From Prodigiosinella aquatilis (GTDB taxonomy: Bacteria > Pseudomonadota > Gammaproteobacteria > Enterobacterales > Enterobacteriaceae): 64,000 nucleotides of DNA. A program made the position numbers and the translations under genes. The stretch spans positions 2,914,001 to 2,978,000 of the forward strand of contig CP128857.1 of NCBI GenBank assembly GCA_030388725.1. The letters are read 5' to 3'. The notes beneath the pieces are model-generated. The model had not been told where the DNA came from and ran no database searches. It saw nothing but the letters and a program-made list of their open reading frames with translations. Positions 52,661 through 61,966 of this stretch are shown piece after piece. The first letter of the stretch is position 1, and every line of letters begins with the position of its first letter.

Positions 52661-53647
52661 ATGTTAACCGGTATAATATTTGCGCTGTCCGCAGGCTTGA
52701 TGTGGGGATTGATATTTATCGGGCCGCTACTCATACCCGACTACCCAGCCGCCTTACAGTCTACCGGGCGTTACCTCGCGTTTGGTCTGATTGCCCTCCC
52801 GCTGGCCTGGAGTGATCGCGCCCGTCTGACGCAGCTAACCCTTCAGGACTGGCTTGAGGCACTGAAGCTTTCGACGATCGGCAACCTGCTGTACTACCTC
52901 TGTTTGGCCAGTGCCATCAAGCGAACTGGCGCACCGATTACTACCATGATTATCGGAACACTACCGGTGGTGATCGCCATAAGCGCCAACCTGCTTTATA
53001 GCCGTCATGATGGTCGCTTATCATGGCGACGCCTGACACCCGCGCTGGGGCTGATTGCTGTGGGGTTAATCCTGGTGAATATAGCGGAGATCACCAATGC
53101 GTCGGCACCGCTATCGTTATGGAACTACCTCAGTGGCATGGCACTGGCCCTGCTGGCCGTTGTCTGCTGGACCTGGTATCCATTGCGCAACGCTCGCTGG
53201 TTACGCCAACATCCGGATAAAAACCCAGGCACTTGGGCTACTGCACAAGGTGTCGCGACACTACCACTGGCACTGGTGGGATACCTGCTGGTTGGTGGTT
53301 ATCTGGCGTTGACCGAGCCGCACTTCGCACTCCCTTTCGGCCCACGACCGGAGGTATTTATTACGCTGATGGTGATCATCGGCCTGTTCAGCTCCTGGCT
53401 CGGCACGCTGTGTTGGAACGAGGCTAGCCAACGCCTGCCCACCGTATTAGTGGGGCCACTGCTGGTATTTGAAACGCTGGCGGGTCTGGCATATACCTTT
53501 TTACTGCGCCAATCCTGGCCGCCATTGCTGACATTATGCGGAATTATCTGCCTGATCAGTGGCGTCATTTATACCATGCGAATTAAACCGAAACCGATGG
53601 TTTCCACCGTATCGCCGCCGCCCATGACTGACCACGAACATGGTTGA
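52661..53647 (+). CDS. EamA/DMT-family transporter
   Basis: 328 residues from the ATG at 52661 with AGGAAGG 4-5 nt upstream; a longer reading to 52580 adds a non-family extension. About ten hydrophobic helices in two EamA halves. The N-terminal half starts MLTGIIFALSAGLMWGLIF; the family phrase YYLCLASAIKRTGAPITTMI occurs near 83-102. Such carriers often export amino acids or metabolites; the substrate is not evident. The C-terminal tail is Pro-rich and cytosolic. Confidence 0.88.
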   Translation: MLTGIIFALSAGLMWGLIFIGPLLIPDYPAALQSTGRYLAFGLIALPLAWSDRARLTQLTLQDWLEALKLSTIGNLLYYLCLASAIKRTGAPITTMIIGTLPVVIAISANLLYSRHDGRLSWRRLTPALGLIAVGLILVNIAEITNASAPLSLWNYLSGMALALLAVVCWTWYPLRNARWLRQHPDKNPGTWATAQGVATLPLALVGYLLVGGYLALTEPHFALPFGPRPEVFITLMVIIGLFSSWLGTLCWNEASQRLPTVLVGPLLVFETLAGLAYTFLLRQSWPPLLTLCGIICLISGVIYTMRIKPKPMVSTVSPPPMTDHEHG

Positions 53648-53700
53648 AGCCGCGCCAGAACAGATCAAACAGACGATCGGCGCTGCGGAGGCACATTATA

Positions 53701-53827
53701 TATACCCCAAATAATTCAAGTTGCAGGAAGGCGGAAAGAGAGTGAATCCCGAGGAGCTTACTCAGGTAAGTGATTCGGGTGAACGAACGCAGCCAACACA
53801 CCTGCAACTTGAAGTATGACGGGTATA
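53701..53827. repeat. ERIC element
   Basis: 127 bp; best-preserved copy in the window: gtgaatcccgaggagcttac and caggtaagtgattcgggtga match the ERIC central arms. Confidence 0.93.
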
Positions 53828-53913
53828 ACCCGTATATGGGGTAACAATATTATCCCCGCCGCGTAGTCATCTCGATAAAATGAGTGCGGGATGGCAGGCT
53901 AGCGACATCTCCG

Positions 53914-54183
53914 TCAGGTTCTCAGAAACACCGTCACGTCCTGTTCTACTTCTTCCATCTGTCGTAATGCGTCCAACGTATCACGGGCTTCACGTTCGTC
54001 GAGGCGGCTCATGGCAAACCCGACATGAACCAGAACCCAACTGCCGATCAACGGTTGCTGATCGTCATCACCCACGATCAATGCCACATTGACCTCACGC
54101 TTTACGCCACAGACATCCACCCACGCCAATTGGCGATCCACTGACGCCCACTCCACGACCTGACCCGGAATACCAAGACACAT
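53914..54183 (-). CDS. hypC: Hydrogenase maturation chaperone, HypC/HybG family
   Basis: 89 residues, start preceded by GAGGAG. The N-terminal MCLGIPG, with Cys2 that binds the Fe(CN)2CO precursor and the hydrogenase large subunit, is the family signature; GSWVLVHVGFAMSRLDEREA near 47-66 is also typical. It helps insert the NiFe cofactor, here probably for HyfG. It is divergent from hyfA, and the other hyp genes are not in this window. A sigma-54-type promoter lies upstream. Confidence 0.93.
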   Translation of the reverse strand: MCLGIPGQVVEWASVDRQLAWVDVCGVKREVNVALIVGDDDQQPLIGSWVLVHVGFAMSRLDEREARDTLDALRQMEEVEQDVTVFLRT

Positions 54184-54230
54184 ATCCAGCTCCTCTCGAT
54201 TGTCGACACAAAAAAGAATGAAACAGACTA

Positions 54231-54246
54231 AGCAAATTTAATGCCA
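54231..54246 (-). promoter_or_regulatory. Sigma-54 promoter of hypC
   Basis: TGGCATTAAATTTGCT on the minus strand fits the -24/-12 consensus almost perfectly. The predicted start is about 38 nt before the hypC ATG. Confidence 0.75.
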
Positions 54247-54384
54247 GCGATCTTGATTACACCCAACCGAACCATAAAAACAGCGCTTATGACGATAATT
54301 TACCTTTTGATTCCCACTGTTTTGGCGAAAAACGCATCATCTTCCTTCTTCCGGTGTTTTATCCAGAATGAAAAAATCTTTTGC

Positions 54385-54448
54385 TGTCGATAGTGACGAG
54401 ATTGCCTTCATTGTCGGAAAGAACCGTCGTCACTAATGTCGAGCGACG
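54385..54448. promoter_or_regulatory. Cluster of TGTCG motifs, candidate activator (FhlA/HyfR-type) sites
   Basis: TGTCGATAGTGACG (54385-54398), TGTCGGAAAGAACCGTCG (54412-54429) and the tight dyad TGTCGAGCGACG (54437-54448). They lie 80-140 bp upstream of the hyfA -24 element, where a sigma-54 activator would bind. The assignment is inference. Confidence 0.45.
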
Positions 54449-54526
54449 TTTTTCACACCACTCATTTTTCAGAAAAAAGAGAGCAACACATTGATTTAAA
54501 ATAACTAAGTAAGAATTCAACTCACA

Positions 54527-54542
54527 TGGCATGGAATATGCT
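54527..54542 (+). promoter_or_regulatory. Sigma-54 promoter of hyfA
   Basis: TGGCATGGAATATGCT has GG and GC at sigma-54 spacing, with one change in the -12 block. Predicted start near 54553, about 34 nt before the hyfA ATG. Confidence 0.7.
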
Positions 54543-54586
54543 TTCCGGCGATAGACTACTTCATCATGACCCCGGAGGGTATGGCT

Positions 54587-55213
54587 ATGAACCGCTTCGT
54601 CATTGCGGAGCCAAAACGTTGTATCGGATGCAACACCTGTATGGCCGCCTGTACACAGGTACACCGCCAACAGGGACTACAGACACATCCGAGATTGACG
54701 GTCGAGCGCGATGCCGGTGGCACCGCTCCGGTACTATGCCGTCACTGTGAGGATGCGCCTTGTGCCAAAGTATGTCCGGTCAATGCCATTACGCATCAGG
54801 ATAATGCGGTGGTACTGGATGAGAATACCTGCATCGGTTGCAAGCTTTGTGCTATCGCCTGTCCATTTGGCGCAATCACTCCATCAGGCAGCAAGCCGCT
54901 GTCTATTCCGGAAACTTTTGATCAGCATATTCCGCTGTCCATGCTCTCTGACGTGCCGGTCAGCGTTTCCTCTATTCATCCGTTCCTGTCATGGAATGCC
55001 GGTGTTCGCAGCATTGCGGTGAAATGCGACTTGTGTGACTTCCTGGAAAATGGCCCGGAATGTGTGCGTGTCTGTCCGACCAACGCCTTGTATCTGGTCG
55101 ATGACCAGAGCATGGAAAACGCTATAGCCGCCAAGCAGAAACAGGCGATGGAATGGCCGACCGGTAATATTCCTTTCCCGCCAACGGAAACTGAACGGGA
55201 GCCAAAATTATGA
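54587..55213 (+). CDS. hyfA: Hydrogenase-4 iron-sulfur subunit HyfA
   Basis: 208 residues from the ATG at 54587, preceded by GGAGG with 8-nt spacing. Four 4Fe-4S motifs: CIGCNTCMAAC near 12-22, CRHCEDAPCAKVCP near 50-63, CIGCKLCAIACP near 82-93, and CDLCDF with CVRVCP near 153-170. It carries electrons in the formate-hydrogenlyase complex built on hydrogenase-4. E. coli HyfA is 205 residues and similar throughout. First gene of hyf, behind a sigma-54-type promoter; overlaps hyfB by 4 bases. Confidence 0.96.
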   Translation: MNRFVIAEPKRCIGCNTCMAACTQVHRQQGLQTHPRLTVERDAGGTAPVLCRHCEDAPCAKVCPVNAITHQDNAVVLDENTCIGCKLCAIACPFGAITPSGSKPLSIPETFDQHIPLSMLSDVPVSVSSIHPFLSWNAGVRSIAVKCDLCDFLENGPECVRVCPTNALYLVDDQSMENAIAAKQKQAMEWPTGNIPFPPTETEREPKL

Positions 55214-57231
55214 TGACTGCATTGCAATGGCTGAGTCTGTCACTGGCATTTTATCTGGCGGGCGCACTGCTTTCCCTGTGTCTGTCGCGTCAGGAGTCGC
55301 TGGCTATCCGCCTGAGTGGACTCTGTTCGTTTGTCGGCGGTTGCGCCGGCGTCGCGGCGGCATTACCCCTATTACTCGGTGGCCCGGTCGTCACTGCCAT
55401 GTTTAGTGGTCCCTTTGATGCCTTCGCCCATCTGACCTTACGTCTTGATGCCCTGGCGGCATTTATGGTGATGGTGATCTCTCTGCTGGTGATGATGACA
55501 TCGCTCTACTCACTGGCTTACCTCCAGGAATACCGCGGACGCGGCGCCTGGGCGATGGGGTTCTTCATGAACCTGTTTATCGCCTCGATGGTAGCGCTGG
55601 TGGTGGTGGATAACGCTTTCTACTTCATTATTCTGTTTGAAGTGATGTCCCTTAGCTCCTACTTCCTGGTGATTTCCGAACAAAACGAAGAAGCGGTCAG
55701 CGCTGGTCTGCTCTATTTCCTGATTGCCCACGCCGGTTCGGTGCTGATCATGATCGCCTTCTTCCTGCTCTACCGGCATAGCGGTAGCCTGGATTTTGCT
55801 GATTTCCGCAAGGCATCGCTATCTGCACCGCAGGCTTCCGTTGTCTTCCTGCTGGCGTTCTTTGGTTTTGGTGCCAAAGCCGGGATGTTGCCATTACACG
55901 GCTGGTTGCCACGCGCTCACCCGGCAGCACCGTCACACGCTTCCGCGTTGATGTCCGGCGTCATGGTGAAAATCGGTATCTTCGGGATCATCAAAGTCGG
56001 TATCGATCTGCTCGGTGCCACCGAAACATGGTGGGGCGTGGTGGTATTGGTGTTTGGTGCGGTGTCTTCGGTACTGGGTGTGCTGTATGCGCTGGCCGAA
56101 CACGATATCAAACGGCTGTTGGCTTACCACACGGTAGAAAACATCGGCATTATTCTGATGGGCGTCGGCGTTGGCATGATTGGCATTGCCACGCATCATC
56201 CACTGCTGGCGATGCTGGGTCTGCTTGGTGGCTTGTATCACCTGCTTAACCATGCCGTGTTTAAAGGCTTGTTGTTCCTCGGGGCCGGAGCCGTCATTTA
56301 TCGTCTGCACACAAAAGACATGGAAAAAATGGGGGGTCTGGCTCGCCTGATGCCACGTACCGCACTGGCATTTATGGTCGGGTGTATGGCGATCTCCGCG
56401 CTGCCGCCACTGAACGGTTTTGTCAGTGAATGGTTCACCTATCAGTCTCTGTTCAGCCTCAGTCACGACGGCAGCTTTGGCCTGCGTCTGGTGGCGCCAA
56501 TTGCCATCGTGATGCTGGCGATTACCGGTGCGCTGGCAGCCATGTGCTTTGTCAAGGTTTACGGTATCAGTTTCTCTGGTGCGCCACGCAGTGAAAAAGC
56601 CGCTCAGGCCCGGGAAGTCCCGTGGCCGATGACCACCGCCATGCTGTTGCTGGCGTTACTGTGCGTGCTGCTGGGTATCGGTGCCAGCGAGATCGCTCCC
56701 ATCATCGCACAAGTGGCCGCCAGTCTGACCCACAATAGCGCCCCGACCGTGGCACTGGGTATGCAGGTATTCCCTGGCAATCCGCAACAGACCACACTGA
56801 ACACCCCATTGATCTTCATTCTGTTGCTGGCATTACCGCTGCTGCCGCTACTGCTTTACGTCGGCTGTCGCGGTGCTCGTCTGAACTTCCGTCAACGCGG
56901 CACGCCGTGGGCTTGTGGTTATGGTTATGAAGCCTCGATGGCGGCATCAGCAGGTAGCTTTACCCAACCGTTACGCGTGATGTTCGCGCCACTGTACCGG
57001 ATGCGTAAAACTCTGGATCCCGCCCCGGCGATGCAAAGCGCACTGGAACATACCACCCAGGCAGCAGGATACGTCGAACCGGTGTGGGACGACCATATCG
57101 TGGCGCCATTAGTGCGGGGCGTACAACGTCTCGGCCGCGCCGCGCAGTGGATTCAGAATGGTGACTTCCGGGTCTACTGCCTGTATGTGGTCGCCGCGCT
57201 GGTCATTCTGATATTCGCGACAATGGCCTAA
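55210..57231 (+). CDS. hyfB: Hydrogenase-4 membrane subunit HyfB
   Basis: 673 residues with about 16 membrane helices. NuoL/MrpA-type antiporter-like subunit: GAKAGMLPLHGWLPRAHPAA near 219-238 and EHDIKRLLAYHTVENIG near 297-313 carry the conserved Lys and Glu of these proteins. It forms part of the proton- or sodium-translocating membrane arm. Overlaps hyfA by four bases (ATGATGA). Confidence 0.96.
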   Translation: MMTALQWLSLSLAFYLAGALLSLCLSRQESLAIRLSGLCSFVGGCAGVAAALPLLLGGPVVTAMFSGPFDAFAHLTLRLDALAAFMVMVISLLVMMTSLYSLAYLQEYRGRGAWAMGFFMNLFIASMVALVVVDNAFYFIILFEVMSLSSYFLVISEQNEEAVSAGLLYFLIAHAGSVLIMIAFFLLYRHSGSLDFADFRKASLSAPQASVVFLLAFFGFGAKAGMLPLHGWLPRAHPAAPSHASALMSGVMVKIGIFGIIKVGIDLLGATETWWGVVVLVFGAVSSVLGVLYALAEHDIKRLLAYHTVENIGIILMGVGVGMIGIATHHPLLAMLGLLGGLYHLLNHAVFKGLLFLGAGAVIYRLHTKDMEKMGGLARLMPRTALAFMVGCMAISALPPLNGFVSEWFTYQSLFSLSHDGSFGLRLVAPIAIVMLAITGALAAMCFVKVYGISFSGAPRSEKAAQAREVPWPMTTAMLLLALLCVLLGIGASEIAPIIAQVAASLTHNSAPTVALGMQVFPGNPQQTTLNTPLIFILLLALPLLPLLLYVGCRGARLNFRQRGTPWACGYGYEASMAASAGSFTQPLRVMFAPLYRMRKTLDPAPAMQSALEHTTQAAGYVEPVWDDHIVAPLVRGVQRLGRAAQWIQNGDFRVYCLYVVAALVILIFATMA

Positions 57232-57244
57232 GGAGAACAGGATC

Positions 57245-58192
57245 ATGACTCACGTTTCCGTACTTACCCTGATCGTCTGTGCCCTGTTACAGGCCGTGCT
57301 GTTACTGGCTATTGCACCGCTGATGTCTGGCATGTCGCGGGTCATCCGCGCCAAGATGCACTCTCGCCAGGGGCCGGGCATATTGCAGGATTACCGTGAC
57401 ATCTTCAAACTGCTGCGCCGTCAGGAAGTGGCGCCGCAGCACAGCGGTGGTGTCTTTCGTCTGATGCCGTTTGTGTTGCTGAGCACCATGATGGTGGTGG
57501 CGATGACGTTACCTATCATCACCGATGCCTCTCCGTTCGGGGCGGGTGGCGACATCATCACCCTGCTCTATCTGTTTGCGGTGTTCCGTTTCTTCTTCTC
57601 GCTATCCGGTCTGGATTCCGGCAGTAGTTTCGCCGGGATTGGTGCCAGCCGTGAGCTGACACTCGGCGTGCTGGTGGAGCCGATCCTGATTCTGGCGCTG
57701 CTGGTGGTAGCACTGATTGCCGGATCGACCAATATCGGCAACATCAGTGAGCAGCTGGCCAACGGCCATTGGGTTTCACCGACCGCAACCGTACTGGCGC
57801 TGCTGGCCTGCGCCTTCGCCGTTTTCATCGAGATGGGCAAAATCCCGTTCGATGTAGCCGAAGCCGAACAGGAATTACAGGAAGGCCCGCTGACCGAGTA
57901 TTCCGGTGCTGGCCTGGCATTGGTGAAATGGGGTATCAGCCTGAAACAGGTGGTGGTTGCCGCGCTGTTTCTGTCAATTTTCATCCCGTTTGGTAAAGCC
58001 GCCAGTGTCTCGCTGGCGGGCATACTGTGGGGTTCACTGACCTTTGTCATCAAGCTGGGAGTGGTATTTATCGTTGCCGCCCTGATTGAGAACAGCCTGG
58101 CCCGTGGACGTTTCCTGCTGACCGGACGAGTTACCTGGCTGGGCTTCGGCGTTGCGGCGCTGGCGTTCGTTTTCTATCTGACTGGTCTATAA
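57245..58192 (+). CDS. hyfC: Hydrogenase-4 membrane subunit HyfC
   Basis: 315 residues, start after AAGGAGAACAGGATC. NuoH-type subunit with about eight helices; ILQDYRDIFKLLRRQEVAPQ near 47-66 and EMGKIPFDVAEAEQELQEG near 196-214 are the family marks where the membrane arm meets the hydrophilic arm. 13 bp after hyfB. Confidence 0.96.
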   Translation: MTHVSVLTLIVCALLQAVLLLAIAPLMSGMSRVIRAKMHSRQGPGILQDYRDIFKLLRRQEVAPQHSGGVFRLMPFVLLSTMMVVAMTLPIITDASPFGAGGDIITLLYLFAVFRFFFSLSGLDSGSSFAGIGASRELTLGVLVEPILILALLVVALIAGSTNIGNISEQLANGHWVSPTATVLALLACAFAVFIEMGKIPFDVAEAEQELQEGPLTEYSGAGLALVKWGISLKQVVVAALFLSIFIPFGKAASVSLAGILWGSLTFVIKLGVVFIVAALIENSLARGRFLLTGRVTWLGFGVAALAFVFYLTGL

Positions 58193-58208
58193 GGAGTAAG
58201 CATTCATC

Positions 58209-59663
58209 ATGGAGACTTTTGCAATAAAGAATGTTGCCCTTGCGACCATCCTGCTGCCGTTCTTCGGCGCACTGTTGATCGCTTTTATGCCGCAGCGACA
58301 GGCCAAAATCCTGTGCAGTCTGTTCGCATTGCTGGCGACGCTCGGCATGGCCTGGCTGGCCTGCGCCTATTTCAACAGCGGGAAGACGGACGTCACCTTC
58401 ACCCTCTACCGCTACGGCCAGACTGAAATCTTCGGATTCATACTGGACCGAATCAGCCTGCTGATTGGCTTTGCCGTGGTGTCCCTCGGCCTGCTGGTGA
58501 GCATTTATTCCTGCGGTTACCTGACGCTGGGTAACCGTGAACATCCCCATGAAGGGACCAACCGTTATTACGCGCTCCTGTTGGTGTTCATCGGCGCGAT
58601 GGCCGGGCTGACACTCTCTTCCACCATTCTGGGGCAGTTGCTGTTCTTTGAAATCACCGGAGGATGTTCCTGGGCGCTGATCGGCTACTACCAAACCCCC
58701 AAGTCGCTGCGCTCGGCGATGAAAGCACTGTTGGTAACCCACGTGGCCTCCATCGGGCTTTATCTGGCGGCGGCGTATCTGTTCGTCAACACCGGCACCT
58801 TTGCGCTCAGCGCGCTGTCGCAGTTAGATGAAACCGGCAAGATCATCGTGTTCAGCGGAATTCTGTTTGCCGCCTGGGGGAAATCCGCCCAGTTCCCGTT
58901 ACACGTCTGGTTGCCGGACGCGATGGAAGCACCCACACCGGTCAGCTCGTACCTGCACGCCGCGTCAATGGTGAAAGTGGGGGTTTACATTTTTGCCCGC
59001 GCCATTCTGTCTGCTGGTGAGGTTCCGCACGTGATTGGCGTCGTCGGTATCGTGATGGCCACCATTACCCTGGTGTATGGCTTCCTGATGTATCTGCCGC
59101 AAAAAGATATGAAACGTCTGCTGGCCTACTCCACCATCACCCAGCTGTCTTACATCTTCTTTGCGCTGTCACTGTCGATCTTCGGCTCACGCATGGCCTT
59201 TGATGCCGGTATTGCCTACATCTTCAACCATGCTTTCGCCAAGAGTCTGTTCTTCCTGGTGGCGGGCGCGCTCAGCTACAGCTGCGGTACCCGTATGTTA
59301 CCGAAGCTGAAAGGGATCATGCGCAAGATGCCGCTGCTGGGCGTGGGATTCTGCGTCGCAGCGCTGGCGATCACCGGGGTGCCGCCTTTCAATGGCTTCT
59401 TCAGTAAATTTCCGCTGTTTGCCGCCGGTTTTGCGCTGTCCCGTGAACAAGTGTGGTTGCTGCCACTGCTGATCATCACGCTGATTGAATCGGTTGGCAG
59501 CTTCGCCTGGTTCCTTTACTGGTTTGGCCGCACCGTACCGGGCGAACCTTCGGAGGAAGTGGCTACCGCGACACCAGTGCCCCGCTCCATGCAGGCGGTG
59601 CTGTTGGTACTGATTGGGATGTCACTGTTTTCCAGCGTCATTGCCGCCCTGTGGCTGAAATAA
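58209..59663 (+). CDS. hyfD: Hydrogenase-4 membrane subunit HyfD
   Basis: 484 residues, about 14 helices. Second antiporter-like subunit: AQFPLHVWLPDAMEAPTPVS near 227-246 and QKDMKRLLAYSTITQLSYI near 298-316. HyfD, with HyfE and HyfF, has no counterpart in hydrogenase-3, so its presence marks the larger hydrogenase-4 type. AAGGAG precedes the start at rather long spacing (about 12 nt). Confidence 0.95.
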   Translation: METFAIKNVALATILLPFFGALLIAFMPQRQAKILCSLFALLATLGMAWLACAYFNSGKTDVTFTLYRYGQTEIFGFILDRISLLIGFAVVSLGLLVSIYSCGYLTLGNREHPHEGTNRYYALLLVFIGAMAGLTLSSTILGQLLFFEITGGCSWALIGYYQTPKSLRSAMKALLVTHVASIGLYLAAAYLFVNTGTFALSALSQLDETGKIIVFSGILFAAWGKSAQFPLHVWLPDAMEAPTPVSSYLHAASMVKVGVYIFARAILSAGEVPHVIGVVGIVMATITLVYGFLMYLPQKDMKRLLAYSTITQLSYIFFALSLSIFGSRMAFDAGIAYIFNHAFAKSLFFLVAGALSYSCGTRMLPKLKGIMRKMPLLGVGFCVAALAITGVPPFNGFFSKFPLFAAGFALSREQVWLLPLLIITLIESVGSFAWFLYWFGRTVPGEPSEEVATATPVPRSMQAVLLVLIGMSLFSSVIAALWLK

Positions 59664-59672
59664 GGAACGATC

Positions 59673-60323
59673 ATGACTGGATCACTTATCGTAAATAACC
59701 TGGCCGGACTGCTGATCATCACTTCACTGCTGGTGATCGGCGCCAGAAAGCCCACCACCTCGGCTTGTCTGTACGCACTGCAATCGTTAGTGCTGGTGCT
59801 GATTTTCATTTCACTGGCCAATACCTTGCACGCACCGGAGTTGTACTGGTGGTCCATCAGCGCCTTTATCACCAAAGTGGTGCTGGTGCCGACCATCATG
59901 TACCGCTCCTTCCGTAAGCTGGCCGACCCGAAAGCCGATGGCGGCGTGCTCAGCCCGGCGATGATTATTCTGATCGCCACGGTGATTGTGGTACTGAGCT
60001 ACTTCGCGGTGGCCCCGGTGCAACTGCCGATGGTCAGCGAACTGAAACCAGCGCTGGCAGTATCGCTGGGACATTTCATGATTGGCCTGCTGTGTATTGT
60101 CAGCCAGCGCAACATTCTCAAACAGGTATTTGGTTACTGCCTGATGGAAAACGGTGCGCATTTGACGCTGGCGTTGCTGGCAAACCGCGCACCGGAGCTG
60201 GTGGAAATCGGTATCGCTACCGATGCCATTTTTGCGGTCATCGTGATGGCACTGATGGCACGCAAAATCCATCGCACACTTAACACGCTGGATGTTCAGC
60301 AACTGACAGCGCTGAAAGGGTGA
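59673..60323 (+). CDS. hyfE: Hydrogenase-4 membrane subunit HyfE
   Basis: 216 residues, start after AAGGAACGATC. NuoK-like small membrane protein of about seven helices; QVFGYCLMENGAHLTLALLA near 150-169 contains the conserved Glu. Overlaps or abuts hyfF. No counterpart in hydrogenase-3. Confidence 0.95.
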   Translation: MTGSLIVNNLAGLLIITSLLVIGARKPTTSACLYALQSLVLVLIFISLANTLHAPELYWWSISAFITKVVLVPTIMYRSFRKLADPKADGGVLSPAMIILIATVIVVLSYFAVAPVQLPMVSELKPALAVSLGHFMIGLLCIVSQRNILKQVFGYCLMENGAHLTLALLANRAPELVEIGIATDAIFAVIVMALMARKIHRTLNTLDVQQLTALKG

Positions 60324-60328
60324 ATAAC

Positions 60329-61966
60329 ATGAGTAATATCGATCTCTTTCTCATCCTGCTGGGTTCGCCGCTGGTGGTCGCCCTGTTGGCCTTTGTCTGC
60401 CGCTTTACCGGCGGCGCGGCGCGCGGGTTGGTCAACCTGTTGCACTTGCTGGGTATCATCGTGCTATTGGTTGTCACGCTGTTCGCCGTGTGGACCGTCT
60501 ACCAGCACGGCGAGTTGCTGGCCGCCAACCGCTGGTTGCATCTGGATAGCCTGAGCGCCCTGTTCCTGGTCATTCTGGGTATCATCGGCTTTATCACCGG
60601 CCTCTATTCGATCGGCTATATGCGCCATGAAGTGGACAGTGGTGAAATCACCGTGACCACATTGTGCAACTACTACGGTTTCTTCCACCTGTTCCTGTTC
60701 ACCATGCTGTTGGTGATCACCAGTAACAACCTGATCCTGATGTGGGCGGCGATTGAAGCCACCACGCTCAGCTCGGCGTTTCTGGTGGGGCTGTACGGTC
60801 AGCGTTCCTCGCTGGAAGCGGCCTGGAAATATATCATTATTTGTACCGTGGGTGTCGCGTTTGGTCTGTATGGCACGGTGTTGGTGTATTCCAATGCCGC
60901 CAGCGTGATGGCTAACCCTGGCGACGCCATTTTCTGGACTGAGGTGATGAAACACGCCAGCCAGCTAGATAGCACGCTGATGCACCTGGCATTTATCTTC
61001 ATCCTCATCGGCTTTGGCACCAAAACCGGCCTGTTCCCGATGCACGCCTGGTTACCTGACGCACACAGTGAAGCCCCCAGCCCGACCAGTGCGCTGTTAT
61101 CAGCGGTACTGCTGAACTGTGCATTATTGGTAATAATCCGCTATTACATGCTGATCAGTGCCGCTATTGGCCCCGAGTTCCCACAACGACTGCTGATTAT
61201 TTTCGGCACGATGTCGGTCGCCGTGGCCGCGTTACTGATTCTGGTACAGCGTGACATGAAGCGTCTGCTGGCCTATTCAAGTATGGAAAATATGGGGCTG
61301 ATTGCCGTGGCGATCGGTATCGGCGGCCCGCTGGGCATACTGGCGGCGTTGCTGCATACACTGAACCATAGTCTGGCGAAAACCCTGTTGTTCTGCGGTT
61401 CCGGTAATGTGCTACTGAAATATGGCACCCGCGACATGGATGCGGTGAAAGGAATTCTGCGCGTGATGCCGCTCACCGGCGCGCTGTTCGTGGGGGCGCT
61501 GGCTCTGGGCGGCATGCCGCCATTCAATGTGTTCCTGAGTGAATTTCTGACCATTGTTGCCGGTATTCACGGCGGACATCTGGTGCTGGTGATAGTGCTG
61601 CTGGTGCTGCTAACCGTGGTATTGGCTGGTCTGGTACGCATGATAGCCAGTACCGTACTGGGCAGTCGCCCGGAAGCGGTCAGCAAAGGTGAACTGGGTT
61701 GGTTGACCACCGTCCCGATGGCGGTTCTGCTGATACTGATGCTGGTAATGGGCACCCATATTCCACAGCCGGTTACCCACCTGCTGGAAAACGCCACCAC
61801 CATCGTACTGAACAACGGCAAGCCAGCCGAAACGCAGCCATTTTCCTTGTCATGGCAGTCATTGTTTCATCGTCAAACGGCGATTACCACCACCGCAACG
61901 GACGCTGCGCCGCTGGCTGAGCATTCATCGTTAACCCCTTCCCGTCAGGAGATGTACCGTGATTAA
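60329..61966 (+). CDS. hyfF: Hydrogenase-4 membrane subunit HyfF
   Basis: 545 residues from the ATG at 60329 (AAAGGG 8 nt upstream); a GTG three codons earlier, inside the hyfE stop region, is the alternative. Third antiporter-like subunit: TGLFPMHAWLPDAHSEAPSP near 231-250, QRDMKRLLAYSSMENMGLI near 309-327. It is a little longer at the C-terminus than E. coli HyfF (526). Overlaps hyfG by 8 bp. Confidence 0.95.
   Translation: MSNIDLFLILLGSPLVVALLAFVCRFTGGAARGLVNLLHLLGIIVLLVVTLFAVWTVYQHGELLAANRWLHLDSLSALFLVILGIIGFITGLYSIGYMRHEVDSGEITVTTLCNYYGFFHLFLFTMLLVITSNNLILMWAAIEATTLSSAFLVGLYGQRSSLEAAWKYIIICTVGVAFGLYGTVLVYSNAASVMANPGDAIFWTEVMKHASQLDSTLMHLAFIFILIGFGTKTGLFPMHAWLPDAHSEAPSPTSALLSAVLLNCALLVIIRYYMLISAAIGPEFPQRLLIIFGTMSVAVAALLILVQRDMKRLLAYSSMENMGLIAVAIGIGGPLGILAALLHTLNHSLAKTLLFCGSGNVLLKYGTRDMDAVKGILRVMPLTGALFVGALALGGMPPFNVFLSEFLTIVAGIHGGHLVLVIVLLVLLTVVLAGLVRMIASTVLGSRPEAVSKGELGWLTTVPMAVLLILMLVMGTHIPQPVTHLLENATTIVLNNGKPAETQPFSLSWQSLFHRQTAITTTATDAAPLAEHSSLTPSRQEMYRD

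Larger units (their letters stand above)
54184..54586. other. Divergent hypC-hyfA control region
   Basis: About 400 bp with two opposed -24/-12 promoters and, between them, three TGTCG-containing motifs. No gene. Confidence 0.7.

Noticed and set aside
53583..53807. 74-codon minus-strand frame starting MQVCWLRSFTRITYL
   Set aside because: Same ERIC-encoded artefact as above.
54359..54670. 103-codon minus-strand frame before hyfA
   Set aside because: Overlaps the control region and antisense to hyfA; no homology features.
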